Assembly: GCA_965247965.1 (NCBI GenBank)
Contig: OZ252053.1
Span: 4,526,001 to 4,590,000 of the forward strand
Direction: 5' to 3'
From: UBA7328 sp965247965
GTDB taxonomy: Bacteria > Bacteroidota > Bacteroidia > Chitinophagales > Saprospiraceae
Length of the DNA: 64,000 bases
In this document: one piece after another, positions 25,418-34,656 of the stretch
Numbering within the stretch: position 1 is the first letter of the stretch
Layout: every line of letters starts with the position of its first letter
The notes under the pieces: model-generated
Told to the model about the DNA's origin: nothing
Database searches by the model: none
The model's input: only the letters and a program-made list of their open reading frames with translations
Program-made: the position numbers and the translations under genes

Positions 25418-25557
25418 AGGGCAATCGCAAGAAATCAACCTCTCTTGTTTATTCGTTTAATTGTTTATTTGTTTATGGAAAAATGGAGCGATTTTACGGT
25501 ATAAACAGTTCACCGCATAAACGAATAAACCAAGTCAAGCTTCTTGCGATTGCCCTG
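25418..25557. repeat. inverted-repeat element upstream of TPR gene
   Basis: Perfect 17-bp inverted repeats, CAGGGCAATCGCAAGAA (25418-25434) and its complement at 25541-25557, bound a 140-bp AT-rich stretch containing several TTTATTCGTTTA-like motifs. It fills the gap between the divergent etfB and TPR genes and resembles a small MITE of a different family from those at 18 and 26 kb. Confidence 0.6.
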
Positions 25558-25577
25558 ATTAAATAAACGTTAAGTAA

Positions 25578-25904
25578 ATGAGTCGATTAGACCAACTGAA
25601 TGAAATGCTCAAAAAAGATCCTGAAGATTCATTTCTTCTCTTTGCATTGGCTATGGAATACAAAAATTCCGATGACCTCGATAAGGCCATAGAAATCTTT
25701 AGGAGATTAAAATCATCTGATCCTGAATACGTCGGTTTGTACTACCACCTCGGTAAATGCTATGAAGAACTGCATAAAAGAGATGAGGCGTTGAAAACAT
25801 ACGGTGAAGGAATCGAAATGGCAACAAAAGTCAACGATGCTCACGCGAAATCCGAACTTATGAATGAAAAAGTGAATCTAGAACTAGAGCTCAGTCAAGA
25901 TTAA
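25578..25904 (+). CDS. tetratricopeptide repeat protein
   Basis: This 108-residue protein is almost entirely TPR: DSFLLFALAMEYKNSDDLDKAIEIFRRLKSSDP (about residues 18-50) and VGLYYHLGKCYEELHKRDEALKTYGEGIE (about 52-82). No signal peptide is present, so it should be a cytoplasmic adaptor. Its last residues (LELELSQD) are encoded by the terminal repeat CTAGAGCTCAGTCAA of the MITE at 25884-26052, so the original C-terminus was probably replaced when the MITE arrived. Confidence 0.75.
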   Translation: MSRLDQLNEMLKKDPEDSFLLFALAMEYKNSDDLDKAIEIFRRLKSSDPEYVGLYYHLGKCYEELHKRDEALKTYGEGIEMATKVNDAHAKSELMNEKVNLELELSQD

Positions 25905-26052
25905 ATTGATGGCTGTATTTGGCATCTTTTGCACCTGAACTGCGTTAGAGAACCGTTCGTTTAGCTAAGGCTAAACTCACGAACCTCTGCCTTGTTCAGG
26001 CACAAAATATTCTCAAATCCAACTCATCATTCAAACGTTGACTGAGCACTAG
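25884..26052. repeat. MITE-like long hairpin (type 1, copy 2)
   Basis: Ends CTAGAGCTCAGTCAA (25884-25898) and TTGACTGAGCACTAG (26038-26052) are inverted repeats with one mismatch, nearly the same as the ends of the IS630 element at 46843-48118 (ACTAGTGTTCAGTCAA). Inside, TTTTGCACCTGAAC pairs with GTTCAGGCACAAAA and GTTTAGC with GCTAAAC. It lies exactly between two convergent genes and supplies the 3' codons of the TPR gene and the stop codon of dapF. Confidence 0.8.
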
Positions 26053-26846
26053 ATCTGTGAGATATCTATTTGGCCGGAAAATACGTGATCTGCCGGCCCG
26101 CAAAGCCAAATATCAGAAAAACCATCATCTTTCTTGCGAAATTTGACTTCAAGCATCCCGCCAGGAGTTTGGACTTTGACCTTAATATTTTCTCCGACGA
26201 ATCTCAAATGCTCATAGGCTATCAGGGCAGCCGCTACAACTCCCGTACCGCACGATAATGTTTCACCTTCAACTCCTCGCTCGTATGTTCTGAGAAATAT
26301 GCCACCTTCATTTCGTTCGGCGAAATTTACGTTAATGCCTTCGTTTTTGAAATTGGAGGAGTATCTGATCCGCGCACCTTCTTTTTCTATATCGATTTTT
26401 TCTACATCCTCTCTAAATTCTACATAATGGGTCGATCCTGTATTAAGAATGTAATGCTTATCGACTTTTTGCACATCATCGACGTCTATCATTTGCAACT
26501 CCACCCAATTTTTTGCATTGATACTGGCTTTATGCACTCCATCAATGGCTAGAAATTCACAAGACCTATTGATTAATCCTAAAGTGTTGGCATACTTCAC
26601 AATACACCTTCCTCCATTGCCGCACATGGTGCTTTCATTACCATCAGAATTAAAATAGATCATTTCAAAGTCAACTTCCGGATGCAATTCCAGAAGGATG
26701 AGGCCATCTGCGCCAATTCCGAATCTGCGGTCACAAATTTTTCGAATAGTTGAGGTATCAGCACGATTAAGATATTTGCTCGATCTTTGATCAATGATAA
26801 CAAAGTCATTGCCGGTGGCCTGATATTTTTCGAATGGCAAATTCAT
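26049..26846 (-). CDS. dapF: diaminopimelate epimerase
   Basis: DapF interconverts LL- and meso-diaminopimelate for lysine and peptidoglycan synthesis. I chose the ATG at 26846 (MNLPFEKYQATGNDFVIIDQ), giving 265 residues; the frame is open further upstream to 26948 but that part does not resemble the family and crosses a MITE end. Both catalytic cysteines are present, in ESTMCGNGGRC near residue 74 and ETLSCGTGVVAAAL near 218. The stop codon TAG belongs to the terminal repeat of the MITE at 25884-26052. Confidence 0.95.
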   Translation of the reverse strand: MNLPFEKYQATGNDFVIIDQRSSKYLNRADTSTIRKICDRRFGIGADGLILLELHPEVDFEMIYFNSDGNESTMCGNGGRCIVKYANTLGLINRSCEFLAIDGVHKASINAKNWVELQMIDVDDVQKVDKHYILNTGSTHYVEFREDVEKIDIEKEGARIRYSSNFKNEGINVNFAERNEGGIFLRTYERGVEGETLSCGTGVVAAALIAYEHLRFVGENIKVKVQTPGGMLEVKFRKKDDGFSDIWLCGPADHVFSGQIDISQI

Positions 26847-26873
26847 AGGGTTCGCAAAATTACTGCAGATTGA

Positions 26874-27096
26874 CCAGTGCGCCAACCATAAAGTAATTTT
26901 GCATTTAGACGACGTTATTTTTTGTCTCGGCAAGCCTGTCCCGAACACGAAGTCGTTGGGGGCGGAGGTTCGCTCATTTAGCCAGAGCTAAATGCATTTA
27001 TGTCCTGACTTCGTCGTCGGGGAGCGGTTCTCCAACGAAGCAGAGGCGAAAAAGAACAAGCATAAATGTGACAGAATTTAGTGGTTGGTGCACTAG
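26874..27096. repeat. MITE-like long hairpin (type 2, copy 2)
   Basis: Ends CCAGTGCGCCAACCA (26874-26888) and TGGTTGGTGCACTAG (27082-27096) form inverted repeats. Internal blocks such as GAACACGAAGTCGTTGGGGG and its partner around CCAACGAAGC pair, as do TTTAGCC and GCTAAA. Read on the minus strand it follows the same plan as 18355-19839 (TAGTGCACCAA ... CTAAAT ... CTCCCCGACGA ... GGACATAA). It sits 28 bp upstream of the dapF start, where dapF promoter signals should lie. Confidence 0.7.
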
Positions 27097-27136
27097 CTGG
27101 GAAAGCCTTGAGTACATGACAAACTTGAAAACAGCC

Positions 27137-27233
27137 TCCCGCGCCCTAGCCCTAAAGGGAACTCTGCCCGCAGTTATTGGGACAGAGGGAGACCCCTTTA
27201 GGGAATTTAAGGGTGAGCGTGGGCCAAAATCGT
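27137..27233. repeat. interspersed palindromic repeat, CCCTAAAGGG family (copy 2)
   Basis: Arms around CCCTAAAGGGAAC and CCCCTTTAGGG flank a GC-rich loop. The reverse complement corresponds to 5312-5393. It occupies the gap upstream of the polysaccharide operon. Confidence 0.7.
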
Positions 27234-27288
27234 TTTTTGTCATGTACTCAGGGGAAGGCCCTAAGAAACACAATCGATATTTTCTTAA

Positions 27289-27296
27289 TATGTTTG
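27289..27296 (+). promoter_or_regulatory. possible -7 element for the polysaccharide operon
   Basis: TATGTTTG matches TAnnTTTG exactly, 21 bp before the TTG start of the ABC transporter gene. No good -33 TTTG is seen at the expected distance, so the call rests on one box. Confidence 0.35.
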
Positions 27297-27316
27297 CAGA
27301 CAAAGAATAATAATAG

Positions 27317-29119
27317 TTGGGAAAGCTCCTAAGATTTCTGAATAACAATCCATATTTCAATGCTTTAAGGAACATTAGGGCCTTGCTTGATTATGACCAG
27401 AAAAGACGTGGAGTCATAATGATACTTCTGTTGCTTTTGAATGCAGTCTTTGATGTATTTGGATTAATGACTTTATATCCCATCATGGAAGCTGCGGTCG
27501 AACCAGAGCATATACATTCGAAATGGTATTTGAGATCTATTCATAATTTTCTGGGAGTGGAAGAAGTGATTCCATTTTTGTTTGCACTGTCAGTGATCGT
27601 ATTTATTGTTTTTCTTATTAAAAATGCGGTCTCCATATACATCTTATACATACAGGCGCGGTATTCATACAATATTGCACTTAGACTTAGTATAAAACAG
27701 TTCCAACGGTACTATGTGAATGGCTTTCTCTTTATTCAGGATAAAGACATTGGCAGAAAGAATTATGATATTGCCACGTTACCTGCTCAATTTGCCGGGA
27801 GTTATTTGATGCAGACGTTCCTATTTACTACGGAATTGGTGGTCATGCTGATCATTTTTAGTTTGATTTTGCTAAAAGCACCTGGCGCCCTGGTAATTTT
27901 ACTGTTAGTTATTATTCCTACTTTCTTTTTTATCTATTCCTTCACGAAAAATAAGGTAACCGAAATCGGACAAGAATCAAATAAACTTTCTCCATTGATA
28001 ACATCATCTATATCGGAAAGCATGACTGCGTACGCCGATGTCAAATTGTCCAATAAGGAAAGTGATTTTTTAGAGCGATATAAAAGCATTCAGGCCCGAC
28101 TAAATAGGTTAAGTGTTTTGAATACTGGTGTGTATAAGAATATACCTACTAAAACGAATGACATTCTTTCGGGACTTATGATCATGTTGGTTTTTCTGGG
28201 TGCGATGATATTCGAAAGTAATAGTGCGGATATTCTCTCAACATTAGGCATTTTCGCAATAGCCGCTTATCGTTTTCTCCCATCAGTAAATAAAATGATG
28301 GCGGCAGTTCTGGTGATGAAGAATTTGTCATTTTTAAGAGATGAGTTGAGGGAAATTGAGAATCGCAAAATTATCGAATTTCAAAATGTGGAAGAGCTTA
28401 AATTTCAGCATACTATCTCATTTCAAAATGTATCTTATCAATATCCGGGTACTGATATAGTCATACTCAAGGATTTTAATCTTGACATTCGAAAAGGGGA
28501 AGCAGTAGGAATAATCGGAAGTTCCGGATCGGGAAAAACGACATTGCTCAATCTATTGCTTAGGCTCATAGAAGAGACCAAAGGCTGCTTAAAAGTAGAC
28601 GGTGCGGTACTTGACGAAGAAACGAATGCACGATTTCAAAAGAATATTGGCTTTGTGCAGCAGGATGTTTTCATAAAGAATGGAAGCCTGGCGGAGAACA
28701 TCGCCTTTGGAGAAGAGAATCCCAATATCAATAAGGTACAAGAAGCGTTAAAGAAAGCTATGTTATCCGAAATGGTGGACACCCACCCGAATGGAATAAA
28801 TATGAAACTCGGCGAAAATGGAGTAAAGCTTTCGGGTGGACAAAAGCAAAGAGTCGGGATTGCCAGGGCTCTTTATAAGGATTCTCAAATCCTTGTTTTT
28901 GATGAAGCGACAAGCTCATTAGACATGGAAACTGAAGAAGCAATCAAGGAAACCATTTCTGCTTTGACGAAAATGGATTATACAATATTTATTGTGGCAC
29001 ATAGGATTACACCACTCAATAGTTGTGACCGCATCCTGGAGTTAAAAAAGGGCAGAATAACCAGAGAGTATACGTACCAGGAACTGTTCAAAGAAAAATT
29101 ACTCACCGAGCCCGCCTGA
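27317..29119 (+). CDS. ABC transporter ATP-binding/permease protein (flippase-like)
   Basis: This 600-residue half-transporter has an ABC membrane domain with about six helices (residues about 35-320) and a nucleotide-binding domain (about 365-590). Walker A is GSSGSGKTT, the signature is LSGGQKQR and Walker B is ILVFDEATSSLD. It resembles PglK/MsbA-type exporters. At the head of a nucleotide-sugar operon it is likely to flip or export a lipid-linked glycan. The start is TTG at 27317; the first ATG is internal, after the first amphipathic helix. The stop overlaps the gmd start (TGATG), giving translational coupling. Confidence 0.88.
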   Translation: MGKLLRFLNNNPYFNALRNIRALLDYDQKRRGVIMILLLLLNAVFDVFGLMTLYPIMEAAVEPEHIHSKWYLRSIHNFLGVEEVIPFLFALSVIVFIVFLIKNAVSIYILYIQARYSYNIALRLSIKQFQRYYVNGFLFIQDKDIGRKNYDIATLPAQFAGSYLMQTFLFTTELVVMLIIFSLILLKAPGALVILLLVIIPTFFFIYSFTKNKVTEIGQESNKLSPLITSSISESMTAYADVKLSNKESDFLERYKSIQARLNRLSVLNTGVYKNIPTKTNDILSGLMIMLVFLGAMIFESNSADILSTLGIFAIAAYRFLPSVNKMMAAVLVMKNLSFLRDELREIENRKIIEFQNVEELKFQHTISFQNVSYQYPGTDIVILKDFNLDIRKGEAVGIIGSSGSGKTTLLNLLLRLIEETKGCLKVDGAVLDEETNARFQKNIGFVQQDVFIKNGSLAENIAFGEENPNINKVQEALKKAMLSEMVDTHPNGINMKLGENGVKLSGGQKQRVGIARALYKDSQILVFDEATSSLDMETEEAIKETISALTKMDYTIFIVAHRITPLNSCDRILELKKGRITREYTYQELFKEKLLTEPA

Positions 29120-30237
29120 TGAGTGATAAAATTGCTTTGATCACCGGCATAACGGGTCAGGATGGAGCCTATCTTTCAGAGTTATTAATTTCCAAGGGAT
29201 ACATAGTCCACGGTGTTAAAAGAAGAACTTCTCTATTCAACACTTCCCGAATCGATCATCTTTATCAAGACCCTCATGCGGATAACAGAAATTTTATTTT
29301 GCACTATGGCGATCTTTCGGATTCTTCGAATATTATTCGCATTATTCAGGAAACCCAACCTACTGAAATATATAATTTAGGTGCAATGTCTCATGTAAAA
29401 GTGAGCTTTGATGAACCGCAGTATACTGCAAACATTGATGCGCTCGGTACCTTGGGAATATTAGAAGCTATTCGGTTGTTGAGGCTTCACGAGGAGATTA
29501 AATTTTACCAGGCTTCGTCTTCTGAGCTGTATGGAAAAGCCCAAGAAACACCGCAAAATGAACAAACACCATTCTATCCACGGTCACCTTATGCGGTCGC
29601 CAAACTTTATGCCCATTGGATTACCGTCAATTATAGGGAAGCTTATGGAATCTTTGCCTGCAATGGCATATTGTTCAATCATGAAAGCCCTTTGAGAGGG
29701 GAAACATTCGTGACAAGAAAAATTACACGGGCAGTTGCCAAAATATCACTTGGACTTCAGGATTGTGTTTACATAGGCAATCTGAATGCCGAGCGCGATT
29801 GGGGTCATGCAAAAGATTATGTGGAAGCCATGTGGCGGATGCTTCAAATCGATAAACCGGAGGATTTTGTGATCGCTACCGGTAAGGCTACTTCAATTCG
29901 CGATTTCGCAAAAATGGCTTTTCAAATCTTGGATACCGAAATTGAATTTTCAGGAATAGAAGAAAACGAGATCGGCATCGTAAAAAGTACTGAGAATCCC
30001 GAATACCAATTTAAGGTTGGGGATGTTGTGCTAAGAGTAGACCCCACATATTATCGCCCGACTGAAGTAGACTTGCTTGTTGGAGATTCGAGCAAAGCAA
30101 AGGCAAAACTCGATTGGCAACCTAAAATTGATCTCAGAACCCTTGTGCACGAGATGGTAAATTCGGATCTCGAATTATTTCGTAGAGATAGAGTACTTTC
30201 CGAAGCCGGTTACACGATCCGGGACGAATTTGAATAA
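29119..30237 (+). CDS. gmd: GDP-mannose 4,6-dehydratase
   Basis: Gmd makes GDP-4-keto-6-deoxy-D-mannose from GDP-mannose, the first step to GDP-L-fucose and related sugars. The 372-residue length is usual. The NAD(P) motif is ITGITGQDGAYLSELL near residues 8-23. The active-site YxxxK lies in YPRSPYAVAKLYAHW, and the substrate-contact motif RRTSLFNTSRIDHLY is clear. The final product depends on the next gene, a GDP-fucose synthase homologue 2 bp downstream. Confidence 0.95.
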   Translation: MSDKIALITGITGQDGAYLSELLISKGYIVHGVKRRTSLFNTSRIDHLYQDPHADNRNFILHYGDLSDSSNIIRIIQETQPTEIYNLGAMSHVKVSFDEPQYTANIDALGTLGILEAIRLLRLHEEIKFYQASSSELYGKAQETPQNEQTPFYPRSPYAVAKLYAHWITVNYREAYGIFACNGILFNHESPLRGETFVTRKITRAVAKISLGLQDCVYIGNLNAERDWGHAKDYVEAMWRMLQIDKPEDFVIATGKATSIRDFAKMAFQILDTEIEFSGIEENEIGIVKSTENPEYQFKVGDVVLRVDPTYYRPTEVDLLVGDSSKAKAKLDWQPKIDLRTLVHEMVNSDLELFRRDRVLSEAGYTIRDEFE

Positions 30238-30239
30238 GC

Positions 30240-31169
30240 ATGCATAAAAGTGCCAAAATCTATGTAGCCGGTCACAAAGGTATGGTCGGTTCGACTATTA
30301 TGAAGGCTCTATCAGAACAAGGATATTCGAATTTAATCTTTCGAACTTCAAAGGAACTGGATTTGAGAAAGCAAAAACATGTTGAGCAGTTCTTTGAAAA
30401 TGAAAAGCCTGAATATGTCTTCCTGGTTCCAGGCAAAGTAGGTGGAATACAAGCGAATAATCTATTTAAAGCTGACTTTCTTTACGACAATTTGATGATT
30501 CAAACCAATGTCATTCACTCGGCATATCTTGCTGGTGTAAAGAAACTTCTGTTCCTGGGTTCTTCGTGCATTTATCCAAAATTGAGCGTTCAACCGATTA
30601 GCGAAGACCAATTGCTAACAGGACCGCTCGAACCTACCAATGATGCATATGCTCTTGGCAAAATAACGGGAATCAAAATGTGCGATTCTTACCGGGCCCA
30701 GTGTGGTTGCAATTTCATTTCTGCGATGCCCACAAATTTATATGGCCCGAATGACAATTATGATTTGGAAACATCTCATGTATTACCCGCTTTATTAAGA
30801 AAGTGCATTGAAGCCAGGCGGGAAAATGTTCCTGAAGTTGTTATCTGGGGAAGTGGCGCACCCCAAAGAGAATTTATGCATGTTGTCGACCTGGCAGAAG
30901 CTTGTCTGTTCTTAATGAATAATTATAATGAAGTCGGTCACGTGAATGTAGGAACAGGCGAGGATATCTCGATATTGCAATTGGCTGAAAAAATTAAATC
31001 AGCAATTGGCTATCAAGGAAAATTTAAACACGATCTTTCGAAACCAGATGGTACTCCCAGAAAGCTTTTAGATGTATCAAAACTGAATAATTTGGGTTGG
31101 TGTGCGAAAATTTCGCTTGATGAAGGGATCAAAATGACTTATGAGGAAGTAAAACACCACTGGTTATAA
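30240..31169 (+). CDS. fcl: GDP-L-fucose synthase
   Basis: This 309-residue short-chain dehydrogenase epimerises and reduces GDP-4-keto-6-deoxy-mannose to GDP-L-fucose. The N-terminus KIYVAGHKGMVGSTIMKAL is the cofactor-binding loop. LFLGSSCIYPK holds the catalytic Ser/Cys region and YALGKITGIKMC the YxxxK. The C-terminal RKLLDVSKLNNLGW is typical for the family. It follows gmd by 2 bp, so the two enzymes of the pathway are made together. Confidence 0.93.
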   Translation: MHKSAKIYVAGHKGMVGSTIMKALSEQGYSNLIFRTSKELDLRKQKHVEQFFENEKPEYVFLVPGKVGGIQANNLFKADFLYDNLMIQTNVIHSAYLAGVKKLLFLGSSCIYPKLSVQPISEDQLLTGPLEPTNDAYALGKITGIKMCDSYRAQCGCNFISAMPTNLYGPNDNYDLETSHVLPALLRKCIEARRENVPEVVIWGSGAPQREFMHVVDLAEACLFLMNNYNEVGHVNVGTGEDISILQLAEKIKSAIGYQGKFKHDLSKPDGTPRKLLDVSKLNNLGWCAKISLDEGIKMTYEEVKHHWL

Positions 31170-31179
31170 AAGACAGTCT

Positions 31180-32301
31180 ATGACCAATATCCAAATGGTC
31201 GATCTCAAATCTCAATATCTAAGAATTAAAGATGAAATCGACCATGCTATTCTGCAATGTCTTGATGATTCAAGATTTATCGGAGGAGAACCAGTAAATA
31301 GATTCGAACGAGATTTGGGTACTTATCTTTCTGTCGATCATATCATAAGTTGTGGAAACTGTACAGACGCTTTGCAAATTGCTGTGATGGCATTGGACAT
31401 GAAAAAGGGGGACGAAGTCATTATGCCTGCTTTTACATACGCTGCAGCTGCCGAAGCCATAAGCCTCTTAGGCCTTATCCCAATCATTGTGGATGTAAAT
31501 GAAGATGATTTTAACATCAATATTGATGGATTGGAAAAAGCCATAACTCAGCAGACAAAGGCTGTTGTCCCTGTACATCTCTTTGGTCAATGCAGCGATA
31601 TGGATGCAATTTGTGATATTGCTGACCATTACGATATTAAGGTACTGGAAGACAATGCCCAAAGTATCGGTTCAGAATATATTGACTCCGGAAAAACCAT
31701 GAAGTCCGGTACGATAGGAGATATTGGAGCAATATCATTCTTTCCCACTAAAAACCTGGGTTGCTTTGGGGACGGCGGCTGTCTTTGTACAAATGACGAA
31801 AATCTGGCCAGCAAGGCAAGAATGATAACTCGTCATGGGCAATCGAAAAAATTCCACCATGAAATCATTGGAATGAATTCGAGATTAGACAGTATTCAGG
31901 CGGCCATCCTCAGCATTAAGCTGAAATACCTCGAAGATTTTATTCAAAGAAGACTTGGAGCAGCAGAATATTATGATGAAAATCTAAATCAAATCGAAGG
32001 GCTGGAAATACCTCATCGAGCAAAACATTCTAGTCATGTATTTCATCAATATACAATCAAAGTAAAAAATGGCAAGAGGAATGCTCTGAAGGATTATCTA
32101 GAAAAAGAAGCCGTTCCTTCTGCGATATACTATCCTCTTCCATTGTACAAGCAGAAGGCATTTAAAAAATATTTCGAAGGGAAAGCTCTACCAGTAACAG
32201 AAAAATTGTGCGAAGAGGTTTTATCCTTGCCGATGCACACTGAACTCAGTCAGGACCAATTGACATTCATTTGCGAAATAATTAGAAAATTCTTTGCATA
32301 A
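31180..32301 (+). CDS. DegT/DnrJ/EryC1/StrS aminotransferase (WbpE/WlbC-like)
   Basis: This 373-residue PLP enzyme transfers an amino group to a keto-sugar nucleotide. The N-terminus IQMVDLKSQYLRIKDEID, the SCGNCTDALQIAVMAL motif, LEDNAQSIGSEY and the lysine in ISFFPTKNLGCFGDGG (about residue 188) are characteristic. With the dehydrogenase, oxidoreductase, acetyltransferase and 2-epimerase genes downstream it would fit WbpE/WlbC, which aminates C3 of UDP-3-keto-GlcNAcA. It could instead aminate a GDP-sugar made by gmd (as in perosamine synthesis), but the downstream set makes the former more likely. Confidence 0.9.
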   Translation: MTNIQMVDLKSQYLRIKDEIDHAILQCLDDSRFIGGEPVNRFERDLGTYLSVDHIISCGNCTDALQIAVMALDMKKGDEVIMPAFTYAAAAEAISLLGLIPIIVDVNEDDFNINIDGLEKAITQQTKAVVPVHLFGQCSDMDAICDIADHYDIKVLEDNAQSIGSEYIDSGKTMKSGTIGDIGAISFFPTKNLGCFGDGGCLCTNDENLASKARMITRHGQSKKFHHEIIGMNSRLDSIQAAILSIKLKYLEDFIQRRLGAAEYYDENLNQIEGLEIPHRAKHSSHVFHQYTIKVKNGKRNALKDYLEKEAVPSAIYYPLPLYKQKAFKKYFEGKALPVTEKLCEEVLSLPMHTELSQDQLTFICEIIRKFFA

Positions 32302-32346
32302 ATGAGGGAGAATTTATTAGAAAATTTCGCTCAAGAGATAATTATT

Positions 32347-32439
32347 AGCCCCTCCCAGCCTCCCCAAAGGGGAGGAGAACGGCACCAAAATTACTTTTTA
32401 GGAGGAAACTCCCCTCCTTTGGAGGGGATGGGGGAGGCT
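32347..32439. repeat. interspersed CCCCTCC/GGAGGGG repeat, copy 2
   Basis: About 93 bp, arms AGCCCCTCCCAGCCTCCCC and GGGGATGGGGGAGGCT with inner CAAAGGGGAGG and CTCCTTTGGAG. It is related to 24469-24562 and 34507-34600 and lies inside the operon between the aminotransferase and the acetyltransferase genes. Confidence 0.85.
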
Positions 32440-32474
32440 TTTGCATTGGCAAAACGAAAAAATCTATTTCACCC

Positions 32475-33050
32475 ATGAGGGATGTATTCATTCACAAATC
32501 GGCGGTCGTCGAAAAGGGAGCTGTAATAGGTAAGGGTTCTAAAATTTGGCATTTCTGTCACATTATGCAAGAAGTAAGAATCGGAAAGTCTTGTACTGTA
32601 GGACAGAATGTTTTTATAGCGAATGGTGTGAAACTCGGTGATAATGTTAAGGTTCAGAATAACGTTTCGATTTACACAGGAGTGAGTTGTGAAGACAATG
32701 TATTTATTGGCCCGTCAGTTGTATTTACAAATGTCGTAAACCCAAGGAGTGAGGTAAATCGAAAGAATGAATTTCTAAAAACCATGGTTAAATATGGAGC
32801 ATCTATCGGTGCCAACGCTACAATCGTTTGTGGGAATGACATTGGAAGATACGCCTTTATCGGTGCAGGATCGGTTGTGACAGAAAAAGTTCCGAATTAT
32901 GCGTTGATCATAGGAAATCCGGGACGAATCGTGGGGTGGATGAGTGAGTTTGGTGAGCGGCTCGAATTTGATCATGGAAATTGCGCCATTTGTAAGCGTA
33001 CAAATGCCATATATCTCGTGAAAGGTGGAGTTGTTCTTAAAAAGGAATGA
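32475..33050 (+). CDS. left-handed beta-helix acetyltransferase (WbpD/WlbB-like)
   Basis: This 191-residue protein is built of hexapeptide repeats (SAVVEKGAVIGKGSKIWHFCHIM, IANGVKLGDNVKVQNNVSIYTG, VFIGPSVVFTNVVNPRSEV, IGANATIVCGNDIGRYAFIGAGSVV). It resembles the WlbB/WbpD N-acetyltransferases that acetylate the 3-amino group of UDP-GlcNAc3NA with acetyl-CoA. PRSEVNRKNEF is the loop typical for this subgroup. Its place among wbp-like genes supports the assignment. Confidence 0.9.
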   Translation: MRDVFIHKSAVVEKGAVIGKGSKIWHFCHIMQEVRIGKSCTVGQNVFIANGVKLGDNVKVQNNVSIYTGVSCEDNVFIGPSVVFTNVVNPRSEVNRKNEFLKTMVKYGASIGANATIVCGNDIGRYAFIGAGSVVTEKVPNYALIIGNPGRIVGWMSEFGERLEFDHGNCAICKRTNAIYLVKGGVVLKKE

Positions 33051-33158
33051 TTTAAAGAAAATAAGGTTTTGATCTTGGCCTCCTTTTTTGTCTTATAATA
33101 CAGTCTCCTTTGATCTACATATTCACTATTTTCGCCTCATATATTGGAATATCGTTAT

Positions 33159-34451
33159 ATGTTCGATGAATTAAAGGCGCGCAAGGCCAAACTTTCTGTG
33201 ATCGGCTTAGGCTATGTAGGCTTACCCTTGTCTCTGGAATTTGCAAAGCACTTTTCCGTAATAGGATTTGACATCGATTCTCAGAGGATCGAATTGATGA
33301 AAAAAGGCATTGATCCGTCGAGAGAATTGGAAGGTGAAGCATTTATAGACAAAAGCATTCATTTTACGGATGACCTGGAGGATCTTCGTGAAGCGCGCTT
33401 TCACATTATATCAGTCCCTACCGATATTGACGATCATAAAATCCCGAATTTAACCCCGCTCAAAAACGCATCTGCATCGGTGGGCCGCATACTTAAAAAA
33501 GGGGACTATGTGGTATATGAATCTACCGTCTATCCGGGATGCACAGAAGAGGACTGTTTACCAATATTGGAGATAGAATCAGGATTGAGTCTGAAGGGGG
33601 GAGATTTTAAAATCGGATATTCTCCGGAACGAATAGTACCGGGAGATAAGGTAAAAACACTAGTAAAGATTCTGAAAATCGTTTCCGGGTCGGATGCTAA
33701 AGCTCTGGATCAAATATCAAGAGTGTACGATCATATCATTGAGGCCGGTGTATATAGAGCCTCATCTATTAAGGTTGCCGAGGCGGCTAAGGTCATTGAG
33801 AATACTCAGAGAGACATTAATATATCCTTGATGAACGAGCTCGCTATCATATTTGACAAGATAGGCATAGATACGAATGAAGTAATCGAAGCCGCCGATA
33901 CCAAGTGGAATTTTCATCGATATTTTCCCGGATTGGTCGGAGGGCATTGCATAAGCGTTGATCCGTTCTACCTTTTACACAAGGCCAAACAATTAGGGCA
34001 CGACCCTCAGGTAATCGCTGCCGGCAGGCGAGTCAATGATTATATACCGCATTTTATAGCGAAAAGGCTGGTTCAAAAATTAATCGACAAAGGCAAAAAT
34101 CCAGGAGAAAGTAAGGTGCTTGTAAAAGGTGTGACGTTTAAGGAAGATGTGGCCGATGTTAGAAATTCCAAGGTTGTGGAGTTGATAAAAGAGTTGAAGG
34201 ATTATTCTTTAGAGGTACATGCCATCGACCCCCATGTGCCTGCTAATGAATTGGGCGAGGAGTTTGGAAATAGTATGATCGGGAAATCAACAGAAAAATA
34301 TGATGCAGTGATCGTCGCGGTCCCCCATAAAGAATATCGGTCTTTATCCGTCAGGGATTTTAAAAACCTGATGACTGAACATCCGATATTGTTTGATATT
34401 AAAGGGGTATTCAATTTTGAAAATTCGGGAATGGAAATTTGGAGGCTGTAG
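33159..34451 (+). CDS. UDP-N-acetylglucosamine 6-dehydrogenase (WbpA/TviB-like)
   Basis: From the ATG at 33159 (MFDELKARKAKLSVIGLGYVG) this nucleotide-sugar dehydrogenase has 430 residues; a TTG at 33144 is a less likely start. The NAD motif is GLGYVGLPL, the catalytic Cys lies in VGGHCISVDPFYLLHKA near residue 265, and VLVKGVTFKEDVADVRNSK is the third domain's motif. It oxidises C6 of UDP-GlcNAc (or its epimer) to the uronic acid in two NAD-dependent steps. In this operon it would be step one of the diacetamido-uronate pathway. Confidence 0.92.
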   Translation: MFDELKARKAKLSVIGLGYVGLPLSLEFAKHFSVIGFDIDSQRIELMKKGIDPSRELEGEAFIDKSIHFTDDLEDLREARFHIISVPTDIDDHKIPNLTPLKNASASVGRILKKGDYVVYESTVYPGCTEEDCLPILEIESGLSLKGGDFKIGYSPERIVPGDKVKTLVKILKIVSGSDAKALDQISRVYDHIIEAGVYRASSIKVAEAAKVIENTQRDINISLMNELAIIFDKIGIDTNEVIEAADTKWNFHRYFPGLVGGHCISVDPFYLLHKAKQLGHDPQVIAAGRRVNDYIPHFIAKRLVQKLIDKGKNPGESKVLVKGVTFKEDVADVRNSKVVELIKELKDYSLEVHAIDPHVPANELGEEFGNSMIGKSTEKYDAVIVAVPHKEYRSLSVRDFKNLMTEHPILFDIKGVFNFENSGMEIWRL

Positions 34452-34506
34452 GAGATATATTCTGATTTAAAGATATGTTTCAAAAATTCGCTTTATCTCA
34501 AGCTTT

Positions 34507-34600
34507 AGCCCCTCCCGACCTCCCCAAAGGGGAGGAGGACCGAGCCCCAACTTGTATTTAGGGAGGAAACTCCCCTCCTCTGGAGGGGTTGGGGGAGGCT
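34507..34600. repeat. interspersed CCCCTCC/GGAGGGG repeat, copy 3
   Basis: About 94 bp, arms AGCCCCTCCCGACCTCCCC and GGGGTTGGGGGAGGCT. It is closest to 32347-32439 and lies between the dehydrogenase and the oxidoreductase genes of the same operon. Confidence 0.85.
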
Positions 34601-34656
34601 AATCGATGGGGTAGAGCGAAAAAAAACAACATAGCTGACTTACTTCAAAAGGACCT

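Noticed and set aside
27068..27310. Plus-strand frame of 80 codons before the ABC transporter gene
   Set aside because: It runs through a MITE end and a palindromic repeat and has no protein-like composition; both strands are open there because of the repeats.
24469..34600. Repeated GC-rich palindromes considered as CRISPR repeats
   Set aside because: Copies are kilobases apart, not regularly spaced, and have no spacers or cas genes nearby.
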